A stretch of DNA of 64,000 bases from UBA7702 sp040776805 (GCA_040776805.1 JAXGZS010000001.1:310001-374000); one strand, 5' to 3'; shown: positions 17,799-27,115, numbered from the stretch's first letter. Made by a program: numbers and translations. Notes: a model not told the origin generated them from the letters alone.

Positions 17799-17844
17799 AG
17801 ATCGGTGTTTACCGTAAAACAGAGAAAAGCAAAAGAGGTTTAAA

Positions 17845-19704
17845 ATGAAATTTCGTTCCAACCGCAAATCGTATGAAAAAAGAAGGCGCCTGCCTCAGGG
17901 GGAAAAAACGAGAAATCCTAAGGTGCTGGTGGGTTCTTTGGCCGCCATCGTGATCAGCCTCGTGGTTTTGGCCGTCGTCGTCGTCATCGGCATCGTGGGC
18001 TTTTCTACCGACAACGGCAAGAAAACCGGAGCCAAAAGCGATACCGATGCTCCCTTCCACGTATGGTTCATGGCCGAAAGCAAGGAAATCCATGATGGTA
18101 CAGGGGTTTCGGATATGGAAGGTAAATATACCGTCACCGACGGTGTCAGCTATCTTCCTTTAGACGGCATCGTCACCGCTTTGTCCGGCACGTTGAAATA
18201 CAACGAGGACACTGGCGTCTGCAAGATCCGGGATATCGGCAAATGGGTGAAGCTAAGGGTGGACAGCGACGTGATGCGCGTTTCCCTGTTCCGTAAGGTA
18301 ATCCTGGCCGGGAAAGTCTATGAAGAGGACGGCGTCGTCTATGTGCCGGCGGCCACCTTCTTCAGTGCCATCGGCTATGATTGCGAATATACCAATAGCA
18401 GCGGCCGTCTTGATGTTTTCCCCGCCGGCGACGACGAGGAAGCGAACCCCACCGCCTCTTTTACCACGGATAAAGATACGTACCAGGTGGGGGAAAAGAT
18501 CGTTTATATCACGGAAAGCGCTTCCCCCGAAGGATATGAGATCGTCGATCAAAAATGGGAGAATTATGACGACTGGTATTTTGAAAGCGGCGAGGTCAAC
18601 GTCGGTTACGCCGTCAAAGATTATAAAGGCAACTGGTCAAAAACGTATTCGAAAATCCTGACCATCGAAGGGGAATACACCGCCGCCGAGAGCGTACCCG
18701 TGTTGTCTTATTTCTATCTGGCGAAAAACGACAGCGACGTTTATCAAACAAAGACCGAACAAATCCAAACCGTGACCACCACCGACGCCGCGGGGAAGGT
18801 GCTCAGTACAAAAACCACCACCAAAGCAGTGAGTTATAACGATTACACCGACAAAACCGCGACGACGACAACGAAGGACGGCGACGGCAATACGGTAAAA
18901 ACAACGACCAAATACACGCAGAAAAAAGTGGAAGGCAAATATTACGATAATCCTTACGTGATCAAGCTTTCCCAGTTTAAAAAAGAAATGGCCATCCTTG
19001 ATGATGAGGGTTATACGACGCTGACGGTTTCGGAATACCTGGATTATCAGGATTCCGGCGTAATGCCGCCGGCGAAAAGCGTGATCCTCCTCTTTGTCAA
19101 CGGTTACGAAACCAGCTATACACTGGCTTATCCGATTTTGCAAGAATACGGCATGAAGGCCAATATCGTGCCGGAGGTCAAAGCCGTGGCGGACCGCTCC
19201 GCTTTGGTAAAGGCCGTGGATAACGGAGAAGAGGGCGCTGAGGATAGCCTTGCCGCCTTTGACGAAAGCGAAAGCTTCCCCCTTGTGACCTTTGGCCAAT
19301 TGACAGAGATGAAAGACAGCGGCACCTTTGAAGTCGGTTGCATCAGTTACGATGGCAACCGCTGGGGCGCCAACGCTCCTGTGTTGGCGGAGCCGGCCTA
19401 TCTTGAGGAGGAGGAACGGGAGGAAACCGCTGAGGAATACGGGGCCCGGGTCAAAAAAGACGTTACCGCGGCCATCACGACGCTTTGTGACAATCTTGGC
19501 GAAGAGACCAAGCCCTTCTTTGTCTATCCCTTCGGCGCGACCTCCGATGTGCTCACGGCAGCGGTGAAAGACGCCGGTTTTTCCTGCGCCTTCCTGAAGG
19601 ACGACGGCTATATCTACGCCGACTCCGATCTTTTCGCCCTCCACCGTATGAATATCACCCAGTCGATATCCAACTGGGATTTTTCCCACAGTGTTTTAAA
19701 ATAG
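17845..19704 (+). CDS. Polysaccharide deacetylase-like surface protein lacking catalytic residues
   Basis: 619 aa. A basic N-terminus and a single transmembrane segment (about 28-52) anchor it outside. Residues about 75-195 resemble a copper-amine-oxidase N-terminal-like domain (VSYLPLDGIVTAL ... VYVPAATFFSAIGYD). About 205-275 may be a PKD-like beta domain. A Thr-rich linker follows, and a NodB-type fold begins near 370. In the NodB domain the expected TFDDGY motif reads LFVNGYETSY, and the later H-S/T-x-x-H motif reads as VGCISYDGN, so both metal-binding motifs are lost. The fold can still be followed (AYPILQEYGMKAN, FFVYPFGATS, FSCAFLKDDG). It probably binds glycan rather than cleaving it. 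Confidence 0.82.
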   Translation: MKFRSNRKSYEKRRRLPQGEKTRNPKVLVGSLAAIVISLVVLAVVVVIGIVGFSTDNGKKTGAKSDTDAPFHVWFMAESKEIHDGTGVSDMEGKYTVTDGVSYLPLDGIVTALSGTLKYNEDTGVCKIRDIGKWVKLRVDSDVMRVSLFRKVILAGKVYEEDGVVYVPAATFFSAIGYDCEYTNSSGRLDVFPAGDDEEANPTASFTTDKDTYQVGEKIVYITESASPEGYEIVDQKWENYDDWYFESGEVNVGYAVKDYKGNWSKTYSKILTIEGEYTAAESVPVLSYFYLAKNDSDVYQTKTEQIQTVTTTDAAGKVLSTKTTTKAVSYNDYTDKTATTTTKDGDGNTVKTTTKYTQKKVEGKYYDNPYVIKLSQFKKEMAILDDEGYTTLTVSEYLDYQDSGVMPPAKSVILLFVNGYETSYTLAYPILQEYGMKANIVPEVKAVADRSALVKAVDNGEEGAEDSLAAFDESESFPLVTFGQLTEMKDSGTFEVGCISYDGNRWGANAPVLAEPAYLEEEEREETAEEYGARVKKDVTAAITTLCDNLGEETKPFFVYPFGATSDVLTAAVKDAGFSCAFLKDDGYIYADSDLFALHRMNITQSISNWDFSHSVLK

Positions 19705-19741
19705 CATGATCTTTACAAAAAGGATATAAAATCACCGAAAA

Positions 19742-19785
19742 AATACCCTGAAACGCAGTTTCATGACACTGCGTTTCAGGGTATT
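19742..19785. terminator. Bidirectional terminator between convergent genes
   Basis: A perfect 18-bp stem (AATACCCTGAAACGCAGT and its complement) with an 8-nt loop. A T run follows on the minus strand and a looser one on the plus strand. It separates the deacetylase-like gene from the convergent carboxypeptidase gene. Confidence 0.85.
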
Positions 19786-19828
19786 CCTGTTTTTAAACCG
19801 CTGATTTGATCAAGGGAACGGGAGCCGA

Positions 19829-20641
19829 TCATTGAAAACGGTGAAACCCGTAATCCATGATACGGATGCAGTCGCCGTAACGGTCGGAGCTGTTCAATAC
19901 CACCGCCAGGTAGTGACGGCCGTCTTTTGACACCGTCGCCATCAGGCATTTTCCCGCCATGGCAGTGGTGCCGGTCTTCAGTCCCGTGGCGCCGTCGTAG
20001 GAAAAAAGAAATTTATTGATATTGGTGATATCCATTGATTTTTCCGGGGAAAGCCAGGTTAACGTATGGCTTCTGGTGGCGGGGAATTTACAGAGGCGGC
20101 TGTTGCGCATAAACGCGGCGCCGATCACCGCCAGGTCGTAAGCGGTGGTTTTCTGCTCCTCCTCGGAATAGCCGTTCACATTGACGCTGGTGGTATGAAC
20201 CGCTCCCAAAGCCCAGGCTTTCGTATCCATTAGGATGGCGTAGAAGGAAATGTCGTCGACCAAGTAGTCGGCAAGGGCTACCGCGGCGTCGTTGGCGGAA
20301 AGCAGCATCATCGCGTACAGCAGATCGTCGGCTTTCACGATATCGCCGCTTTTCAAGCCCATCAGCTGACCGTTATAGACGGTTTCCGCCAAAGGTCCCA
20401 CCACAATTTCCTCATGGAGGGCGACGTATGGTTCCGCTGTTAAAATATTCAGCACTTTGATTAGGCTGGCCGGTGCCATCAAGGTTTCTCCCGCTTTTTC
20501 CCAGAGAATCTCGTTTTGCTCCATATCGTAAAGGAGCGCCGCGTCGGCTTTGACTTGGGGCTCCTCTGTTTCCGCGGCGGCTAACCCTTGAGACAGCAGC
20601 AGCAAAAAGAATATCCAACCGAAAAAAATCGTCCTTTTCAT
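19829..20641 (-). CDS. D-alanyl-D-alanine carboxypeptidase (S11 family)
   Basis: 270 aa low-molecular-weight penicillin-binding protein that trims the terminal D-Ala of peptidoglycan stem peptides. Signal peptide about 1-22. The three active-site motifs are Ser59-x-x-Lys62 (SLIK), Ser115-Ala-Asn117 (SAN) and Lys222-Thr-Gly224 (KTG). The protein ends soon after the catalytic domain, without the C-terminal beta domain and amphipathic anchor of DacA, so it is probably secreted or loosely held. It is transcribed alone, convergent with the deacetylase-like gene. Confidence 0.93.
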   Translation of the reverse strand: MKRTIFFGWIFFLLLLSQGLAAAETEEPQVKADAALLYDMEQNEILWEKAGETLMAPASLIKVLNILTAEPYVALHEEIVVGPLAETVYNGQLMGLKSGDIVKADDLLYAMMLLSANDAAVALADYLVDDISFYAILMDTKAWALGAVHTTSVNVNGYSEEEQKTTAYDLAVIGAAFMRNSRLCKFPATRSHTLTWLSPEKSMDITNINKFLFSYDGATGLKTGTTAMAGKCLMATVSKDGRHYLAVVLNSSDRYGDCIRIMDYGFHRFQ

Positions 20642-20929
20642 GGTTCCACCTCAATTCATTGTAAGGAAAAAGGACATGGAATATGCCTGAGAAAAATAGC
20701 GATCATAGGGCTTTCTCCGCTGGAAAGCGCAGATTGCCGCCGGAGGAGCAGCCTGGAAAACAAGGCTTTTTCGGCAGGGGCAAAATGCCCCGCAAACGCC
20801 CCGAAAGGAACACGGTATTTTCTCCGATAAATAACCGTATGTCACCGTTTTGACCACGGATTCGGCATCGCTTTGTCCTACGATATTGCCATAATAGGGT
20901 AAACATAAAAGAGAAAGGGGTTTGGTCTT

Positions 20930-21970
20930 TTGATTGAGGTACAACATCTAACAAAGCGCTACGGAAATCACCTGGCCGTGTCTGATCTGAGTTTTACCGT
21001 AAAACCCGGGAAAGTCTACGGTCTTTTGGGACCCAACGGCGCCGGTAAGACGACGACCATGAATATCATCACCGGTTGTCTTGCCGCCAGCGAAGGCACC
21101 GTCACCGTCAACGGCTTCGATATCTTCGAACAGCCCAAGGAAGCAAAGGCCTGCATCGGCTATTTGCCGGAATCGCCGCCGCTCTATCAGGACATGATCG
21201 TCAAGGATTATCTGTCCTTTATCGCCGGGGCAAAAGGGGTGGCCAAGGAAAAAAGGGAGGAACAGATCGCCTATGCGGCCCGGGTTACGGGCATCGGCGA
21301 CGTGATGGAACGGCTGATCCATAATTTATCGAAAGGTTACAAGCAACGGGTTGGTATCGCCCAGGCTCTCATCGGCGAGGCTCAAGTGGTGATTTTGGAC
21401 GAACCCACAGTGGGGCTTGATCCCAAGCAGATCATTGAGATCCGCGACTTGATTTCCCGCCTCGGCCACCAGCATACCGTGATTTTGAGCAGTCATATCC
21501 TTTCAGAGGTGCGGGCCGTCTGCGACGAGATCCTCATTCTCTCCCAGGGCAGACTGATTGCCGCCGATACGCCGGAACGTTTGGAGAGCCGTTTTGCGCC
21601 CTCTGCCCAAGTGGTCATGACGGTAAAAACCACAAAAGAGACGGCCTCTCGGATTCTTAACGGCTTCGCCGGTATTACCGGCGTCACCTACGAGACCCTG
21701 GCCGGCGACAAACTCGTGATCGTTCTCGATATGGCCCCCGGCGATGATACGCTGGAAGAGCGCGTGGCGGAGGCTTTCGCTGAAAACCGCGTTCCCGTCT
21801 TAAACATGGAGAAGAAAAAGGCGGATTTGGAAGCGGTCTTCCTGGAATTAACGAAAGACGACGCGGCCCAAACCGGCGAGAGCAGTGCCCCTTTGGCTGT
21901 GACGACGGTTGAGGAAACGGCCCCGGCGGAGGAAGCCGAAAAGGAGGACGACGATGCTGACCATCTATAA
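20930..21970 (+). CDS. ABC transporter ATP-binding protein (GldA-like)
   Basis: 346 aa. Walker A GPNGAGKTT, signature LSKGYKQR and Walker B VVILDEPTVGLD define an ABC ATPase of the ABC-2 exporter class. A C-terminal extension (about 225-346) ends in a very acidic stretch (EEAEKEDDDAD). The start is TTG at 20930, with GAAAGGGG 9 nt upstream. It is the first of four overlapping genes; the permease start lies inside its 3' end. With the permease, a GldG-like protein and a DUF4340 protein it forms an exporter of the type first named for gliding motility but widespread in non-gliding gut Bacillota. Substrate unknown. Confidence 0.9.
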   Translation: MIEVQHLTKRYGNHLAVSDLSFTVKPGKVYGLLGPNGAGKTTTMNIITGCLAASEGTVTVNGFDIFEQPKEAKACIGYLPESPPLYQDMIVKDYLSFIAGAKGVAKEKREEQIAYAARVTGIGDVMERLIHNLSKGYKQRVGIAQALIGEAQVVILDEPTVGLDPKQIIEIRDLISRLGHQHTVILSSHILSEVRAVCDEILILSQGRLIAADTPERLESRFAPSAQVVMTVKTTKETASRILNGFAGITGVTYETLAGDKLVIVLDMAPGDDTLEERVAEAFAENRVPVLNMEKKKADLEAVFLELTKDDAAQTGESSAPLAVTTVEETAPAEEAEKEDDDADHL

Positions 21971-22817
21971 AAAAGAGCTGATGTCTTTTTACAGCGGCGT
22001 CATGGGTTACCTGATCGGCGCTTTCATTTTATTGTTTGCGGGGCTTTATATGTACGTGATCAATTTTTTGAACGGTTACGCGGAATTTACCTATGTTTTG
22101 AGCAATCTTTCCTTTATTTTTCTGATCGTAACGCCGATTCTGACCATGCGCAGCATTGCCGAAGAGCGCAAGCAGAAAACGGATCTGCTTCTTTATTCCC
22201 TGCCCCTCGGTTTGCCCAAGGTGATTTTAGGCAAGTTTTTGGCCATGGTCACTGTATTGGCGGTTCCCGTGGGGATCCTCTGTTTTTATCCGCTGCTGCT
22301 TTCCTTTTTCGGCACGGTGAATTTTGCCGCCTGTTACAGCATGATCTTCGCCTTTTTTCTGTTGGGGGCTTCTCTGATCGCTATGGGGCTTTTCGTCTCT
22401 TCTCTCACGGAAAATCAAGTGATTGCCGCGGTGATCACTTTGATTTTGGTGTTGCTCAACTACTATCTGGCGGACCTTGCCAGCTATTTGGGGTCTTCTG
22501 CGGCGATGTCTTTTTTCCTGTTGTCTTTGCTGTCCACCGTCGCTGCCCTCATCATTTGGTTTTTCAGCAAAAGCGGCGCTGTGTCCGTCCTCTTTTTCTT
22601 CGTTTGCGAAGCAATCTGCGGTCTGATCTGGATCATCTCCGCCGACACCATGGCGGGCCTGTTTACGGCGATGGTGACGGCACTTTCCGTTTTTGACCGT
22701 TTTAATGTCTTTACCTCGGAAATCTTCGATCTCACCGCCGTGATCTATCTGCTCACCGTTACCGCCGTCTTTCTCTTTCTGACTTTGCAGTCCATGGAAA
22801 AACGGAGGTGGAGCTGA
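21954..22817 (+). CDS. ABC-2 type permease (GldF-like)
   Basis: 287 aa integral membrane protein with about six hydrophobic segments, beginning MLTIYKKELMSFYSGVMGYL as in ABC-2 permeases of the Gld family. SPxLTMRSIAEERKQ-like wording (TPILTMRSIAEERKQKT) after the second helix is typical of this group. The frame extends upstream, but AAGGAGGA (21940-21947) points to the ATG at 21954. It overlaps the ATPase gene by 17 nt, and its stop codon overlaps the next start. Confidence 0.88.
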   Translation: MLTIYKKELMSFYSGVMGYLIGAFILLFAGLYMYVINFLNGYAEFTYVLSNLSFIFLIVTPILTMRSIAEERKQKTDLLLYSLPLGLPKVILGKFLAMVTVLAVPVGILCFYPLLLSFFGTVNFAACYSMIFAFFLLGASLIAMGLFVSSLTENQVIAAVITLILVLLNYYLADLASYLGSSAAMSFFLLSLLSTVAALIIWFFSKSGAVSVLFFFVCEAICGLIWIISADTMAGLFTAMVTALSVFDRFNVFTSEIFDLTAVIYLLTVTAVFLFLTLQSMEKRRWS

Positions 22818-24391
22818 TGTTCGCTAAATTTAAGAAAACCCAGGACCCCACAGGGGAACAGCAGAAAATCCCGCAAAAGAAACGGCGCCGCCAGGTTGCG
22901 GACGCCTTGAAAGCCTCGTTTTCCAGTAAAAATTTCAAACTCGGCGGTTACAGTGTCCTCGCCGTGGCGGCGGTGATTGCCATTGCCGTGGTGATCAATC
23001 TCGTCGCGAGCCAACTCCCGGCCAAATTTACGAATTATGACCTAACCGCCTCGGATGTGCTCTCCCTTTCCGACCAGACAAAGGAAATCACCGCCGGCCT
23101 CGATCAGGAGGTGATCATCTACGATATCGTGCAAAACGGCAATGAGGATGAAACCATTTCCCAACTCCTTGACCGCTATGAAGACCTCAGCGACAAAATC
23201 ACCGTAAAAACCGTCGATCCTGTGGTCTATCCGAATTTCGCTGCCCAGTATACCTCTGAGGAGGTTACCGATAACAGCCTTATCGTGGTATCCGGGGAAA
23301 AAAGCCGCTATATCGGCAGCGGCGATATCTACGAAACATCGTATAACAGCGATTATTCCACCAACACGACTTTTGACGGGGAAGGGGAACTGACCTCCGC
23401 CATTCAATATGTCGCTTCCGGTACCTCCTGTGTGATTTATCTGCTGACGGGCCACGGCGAGGCCGAGATCCCCGACAGCGTCACCGAAGCCATTGCCAAA
23501 GAAAATATGGAACTCAAAGAGCTCAGTCTGCTGACGACAAGCGGCATTCCCGCCGACGCCTCCTGCGTGATGATCTTCAGCCCGTCTTCCGATCTTTCCT
23601 CAGAGGAAAAGGACACGCTCCGAACCTATCTGGCCGGCGGCGGCAACTTGATGCTGATCACGGATTATGTCGAGGATGAGGATATGAAAAACCTCCGGGC
23701 CTTAGAAGCCGCTTACGGCGTGGAAACCGCAGCCGGCATCGTCCTGGAGGGCAGTGAAAGCAATTGCGTTCAGGGCTATAACTATTACCTGCTGCCGGAA
23801 ATCGCAAGCCACGCCATCACCGATCCTTTGCTTGACGGCGGCTATTACGCCCTGATGCCTTTGGCCCAGGGAATCCTCGAAACCGGCGACGCCGCCAACA
23901 CCGTCACCATCACGCCGCTTTTGACCACTTCTGACAAGGCTTATGCCAAAGTCGCCGGCAGCGCCATGACCACTTACGATAAGGAAGACGGCGATATTGA
24001 CGGCCCCTTCTACCTGGGAGTCGCCATTACCGAAGACCTCAGCCAAGGCAGTGCCGATGAAGAGGATACGGAAGCGACAGAGGATGCGGAAACCACCGAT
24101 GATACGGAAGCCGATACCTCGAAGATCGTCTTTTTCAGCAGTTCGGCCTTTTTGGAAGATTCTGTTTCGGAGCTGGTTTCCGGCGCCAACCTGGATCTTT
24201 TCGTCAATTCCCTCGGTTACCTTTGTGAACAGGAAAGTTCCGTCTCCATTCACGCCAAAGCCCTCTCTGCCGGCTATCTGACGGTGTCGTCGGCAGCGTC
24301 CTCCTTCTGGGCTTTGATCGTGATTGCCGTGATTCCCGGCGGTTTCCTGCTGGTTGGCATTGTGAAATGGCTCAGAAGGAGAAAAAAATGA
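22817..24391 (+). CDS. GldG-like auxiliary component of the ABC exporter
   Basis: 524 aa. A cytoplasmic basic segment is followed by one transmembrane helix (about residues 40-62), a large extracytoplasmic domain and a second transmembrane helix near the C-terminus (about 490-515) followed by WLRRRKK. This is the layout of the GldG/uncharacterised ABC auxiliary family, with LTGHGE around residue 210. An acidic low-complexity patch (EEDTEATEDAETTDDTEA, about 412-431) lies in the outer domain. GGAGGTGG precedes the ATG at 22817; a GTG at 22808 is also in frame but overlaps that site. It overlaps the neighbours on both sides by 1-4 nt. Confidence 0.85.
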   Translation: MFAKFKKTQDPTGEQQKIPQKKRRRQVADALKASFSSKNFKLGGYSVLAVAAVIAIAVVINLVASQLPAKFTNYDLTASDVLSLSDQTKEITAGLDQEVIIYDIVQNGNEDETISQLLDRYEDLSDKITVKTVDPVVYPNFAAQYTSEEVTDNSLIVVSGEKSRYIGSGDIYETSYNSDYSTNTTFDGEGELTSAIQYVASGTSCVIYLLTGHGEAEIPDSVTEAIAKENMELKELSLLTTSGIPADASCVMIFSPSSDLSSEEKDTLRTYLAGGGNLMLITDYVEDEDMKNLRALEAAYGVETAAGIVLEGSESNCVQGYNYYLLPEIASHAITDPLLDGGYYALMPLAQGILETGDAANTVTITPLLTTSDKAYAKVAGSAMTTYDKEDGDIDGPFYLGVAITEDLSQGSADEEDTEATEDAETTDDTEADTSKIVFFSSSAFLEDSVSELVSGANLDLFVNSLGYLCEQESSVSIHAKALSAGYLTVSSAASSFWALIVIAVIPGGFLLVGIVKWLRRRKK

Positions 24392-25878
24392 TCCCACTGA
24401 CGAGACAAAACAAACTGCTCGGTCTGGTCACGCTGTTTCTGCTTTTGTTTTGCTGCTATCTGCTGTTGACCAAGGTCAATCAGGAAAAAGAGGAAACTGC
24501 CGCTTCCGTCGTCGCGTTTTTAACGGATACGGATCAAATCAGCGCCGTGTCTTTTGCCGCTGCCGGGGAGAGCTTTTCTTTCCGTGAAGACAATGGCAAT
24601 TGGGTTTTCACAGAGGACAACGCCTTTCCCCTTGACACTTCGGCACTGCATACGGCGTTGAGCTCCCTCTCTGAAATTTCCGCGTCTCGGGAATTGACAA
24701 AGGTGACGGATTTTGCGGCCTACGGTCTGAGCGATCCGGCCTATGAAATCAAGCTGACGTCGGCGGCGGAAGGCGAAATCACTTTGGCCATCGGCGATCT
24801 AAACACCCTGACCAACACGTATTACTTTCGGGTCAATGACAGCGACAGCGTTTATCTGGTGGATTCCAGCGTTTATGACGTATTCGACTGCACCCTCTTT
24901 GATTTCATCGCCGTCGATTCGATTCCCGCCCTGACCGACGTTGCTTCCCTGACCTTTGAAAACGGGGAAAAGACCGCCTTTGTCCGGTATGCCGACGGTT
25001 ACGACGGTTGCTATTCGCCCTTATACACCTGGTTTGCCGAGGACGGCGACGGGCTCAGCGCTGTGGACGGCGACGGTGTGGAATCCCTGATCACCACGGT
25101 TTCCGGTATGACTTGGGCGCAATGTGTCGCCTATGATGTCGATCAGGACGGCCTTGCCGCCTACGGTCTCGACGACCCCGCCGGTACCGTTTCGGCGGCT
25201 TATCGGGAAACGTCTTACGTGGACAGCGGCGAAACCGACGACGAGGGCAACACCCTCTACGATACGGATACCGAGGATAAAACCTTTACGCTGCTGATCG
25301 GCGACAGCATTGAAGAAACGGAAACCGATGAGGACGGCGGCGAGGCGGTAACCTATTATTACGCCAAAACTGCCGCTTCCGATCTTGTTTATCTGATTTC
25401 CGGCGATACGGCGGAAACGCTGTTAAATGTCGACGATAGGACTTGTTCCGTCTGGGAGCTTTGCCAATTTGACCGTACCCTGCTGACTGCCGTGGACATC
25501 GACGACAACGGTGATACCCACGCGCTTTCCATCAAGACCAAGACTGGCAAAGACAAGGATGAGGAAGAAACCGCCACAACTTCGTATACCCTTGACGGTA
25601 ACGGCGTGGACGGCGGCGCTTTCCTTGACGAACTGGAAAGCATCGAAGGGATGAAGACCACGGATACGCCGGAAAAAGCGGTGGCTAAAACGGCTTTGAC
25701 CCTCATCTTCTATCAGGATCGGAAGGGTTTTGAGACCATGGAAATGACCTTTGCCAAGTACGATGCGGATTACTATCTCGTTTCCTTTCAGGGGAACTCC
25801 TCCTTGCTGATGAGTGCTGCGGATTTCGGCAATCTCCGCGACGCTGTGACCGCGCTGGTCGCCGCTGCCGATGAATAA
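24388..25878 (+). CDS. DUF4340 domain-containing protein of the ABC exporter operon
   Basis: 496 aa. One N-terminal transmembrane segment (about 10-28), then a long acidic extracytoplasmic region with DUF4340 features: the repeated pattern DLAAYGLSDPAYEIKLT-like (FAAYGLSDPAYEI near 115 and LAAYGLDDPAGTV near 255) and LAIGDLNTLTNTYYFR. DUF4340 proteins usually accompany GldFG-type permeases, as here. The start is the ATG in the ATGA overlap with the previous gene, preceded by AGAAGGAGA. Unusually rich in Asp, Thr and Ser. Function beyond exporter accessory is unknown. Confidence 0.85.
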   Translation: MIPLTRQNKLLGLVTLFLLLFCCYLLLTKVNQEKEETAASVVAFLTDTDQISAVSFAAAGESFSFREDNGNWVFTEDNAFPLDTSALHTALSSLSEISASRELTKVTDFAAYGLSDPAYEIKLTSAAEGEITLAIGDLNTLTNTYYFRVNDSDSVYLVDSSVYDVFDCTLFDFIAVDSIPALTDVASLTFENGEKTAFVRYADGYDGCYSPLYTWFAEDGDGLSAVDGDGVESLITTVSGMTWAQCVAYDVDQDGLAAYGLDDPAGTVSAAYRETSYVDSGETDDEGNTLYDTDTEDKTFTLLIGDSIEETETDEDGGEAVTYYYAKTAASDLVYLISGDTAETLLNVDDRTCSVWELCQFDRTLLTAVDIDDNGDTHALSIKTKTGKDKDEEETATTSYTLDGNGVDGGAFLDELESIEGMKTTDTPEKAVAKTALTLIFYQDRKGFETMEMTFAKYDADYYLVSFQGNSSLLMSAADFGNLRDAVTALVAAADE

Positions 25879-25907
25879 TAGGGGGGACTACCTCATATAA
25901 ATAAATA

Positions 25908-25948
25908 AGAGAAAGAACCTTCGCCTGGGGCGGGCGTTCTTTCTCTTT
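25908..25948 (+). terminator. Terminator of the Gld-type exporter operon
   Basis: An 11-bp stem AGAGAAAGAAC / GTTCTTTCTCT with a 17-nt loop, about 30 nt after the DUF4340 stop, followed by TT. Confidence 0.75.
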
Positions 25949-26082
25949 GGAAAATTTAGATTCATGATTCATTGATCATGATTGAATTATCGATATGTCA
26001 ATCCCCAAAAAAGGGCTGAAAACCGGGAGAAACAAGGAACAACGTAAAAATTACGGATTATTTTACGGAGGATAGAAAGGAT

Positions 26083-26592
26083 ATGGCGATGAAAACAAAA
26101 TCGATCCGGGGAAAAGCGGGGCTTTTCGCGGTTGTCGCAGCTTTTTTCTTTCTTCTTGCCGCCTGTGCGTCCCCGTCAACAGACTCTTCCGGTGACGGTT
26201 CGTTGAAAAGCGATACCACGGCGAAGGGCGGCGAAAGTACTCTTGTTTTACACCTTACGTTTCTTGATCCCGGGGGAACGCTGCTTACCGGCAACGCCGT
26301 GGATATCGCCGTCGATGATACGGCCTGTGGCTTCTTTACCGCCGACGCCGACGGAACCGTTACCGTAGAGGACATCCATACGGGGGACAGCATCGACGTT
26401 ACGGTTCACGCGGAAAATGGCGCGCTTTTGGCCGTTTCCAGAATCTATGTTTATACGGCCGAGGCCAGTATGTATACGGAGAATTCCGACGGCGTGCTCT
26501 ATCTTTATGTGGAAGAGGGCGTCAGTGAGCTCAAGGCTCAAATGCAGATCAATGATGGGCAGATTTTTAACTGTGTCGATCTCGTTTCCTAA
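26083..26592 (+). CDS. Putative lipoprotein of unknown function
   Basis: 169 aa. A lipoprotein signal peptide with lipobox LAAC (Cys about residue 28) is followed by a Ser/Asp-rich linker and a domain of alternating beta-like segments (LVLHLTFLDPGG, VTVEDIHTGDSIDVTV). It resembles small Ig-like or transthyretin-like surface lipoproteins but I cannot assign a family. ATG 26083 (GGAGG 11 nt upstream) and ATG 26089 (AAAGG 8 nt upstream) are both possible starts. Own transcription unit, convergent with rnhA. Confidence 0.75.
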   Translation: MAMKTKSIRGKAGLFAVVAAFFFLLAACASPSTDSSGDGSLKSDTTAKGGESTLVLHLTFLDPGGTLLTGNAVDIAVDDTACGFFTADADGTVTVEDIHTGDSIDVTVHAENGALLAVSRIYVYTAEASMYTENSDGVLYLYVEEGVSELKAQMQINDGQIFNCVDLVS

Positions 26593-26609
26593 ATAATGAA
26601 TAATCCTAA

Positions 26610-26646
26610 AAAGAGCCGGGGGCGGTTTTTTCCGTCCCGGCTCTTT
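26610..26646. terminator. Bidirectional terminator between lipoprotein gene and rnhA
   Basis: AAAGAGCCGGG / CCCGGCTCTTT stem with a further inner CGG/CCG pairing, ending in TTTG on the plus strand and in a run ending TTTTTAGG on the minus strand. Confidence 0.85.
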
Positions 26647-26674
26647 GTTTATGTGCGTCATGCGCTGTTTTGCG

Positions 26675-27115
26675 TCAAATATTATTTTTTTTGATTTCGG
26701 CTACGGCCATTTCGTCGCAGCGGTTGTTCTTCTCGTTATCGCTGTGACCTTTTACTTTGTGCCACTCGATTGTATGGCGTTTCGCCTGCTCGATCAGGGC
26801 TTTCCAGAGATCGTCGTTGATCACCGGTTCTTTCTTACTGTTTTTCCAGCCGTTTTTTTGCCAGTTGGCCACCCAGTTTTGCAAAAAGCCGTTGACCAAA
26901 TAGGCGCTGTCGCTGTAGAGCGCCACTTCGCAGGGCTCTTTTAAAAGCCGCAAAGCCTCTAAAGCCGCGGTGAGTTCCATGCGGTTGTTGGTGGTGAGGG
27001 AGGCATAGCCGGAAATTTCTTTTTCGACACCCTGGTATTCCAAAACAGCGCCCCAGCCCCCGGGGCCGGGATTGCCGGAACAGGCCCCGTCCGTATAGAT
27101 GGTCACTTTTTTCAT
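26675..27115 (-). CDS. rnhA: Ribonuclease HI
   Basis: 146 aa. Degrades the RNA strand of RNA-DNA hybrids. The four acidic residues of RNase HI are visible in YTDGACSGNPGPGG (Asp), RMELTAALEAL (Glu), LYSDSAYLVNG (Asp) and NNRCDEMA (Asp), with VKGHSDNEKNN between them. The frame is open 11 codons further, but AAGGAA lies 5 nt before the ATG at 27115 and the family N-terminus starts there. Confidence 0.95.
   Translation of the reverse strand: MKKVTIYTDGACSGNPGPGGWGAVLEYQGVEKEISGYASLTTNNRMELTAALEALRLLKEPCEVALYSDSAYLVNGFLQNWVANWQKNGWKNSKKEPVINDDLWKALIEQAKRHTIEWHKVKGHSDNEKNNRCDEMAVAEIKKNNI

Noticed and set aside
18637..19689. 350-codon minus-strand open frame opposite the deacetylase-like gene
   Set aside because: Antisense shadow; the plus-strand protein has clear domains and a signal anchor, the antisense one has none.
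20651..20954. Minus-strand open frames of 98 and 83 codons between the carboxypeptidase and the ABC ATPase
   Set aside because: They overlap the ATPase start and its ribosome site, contradict each other, and have no family features.
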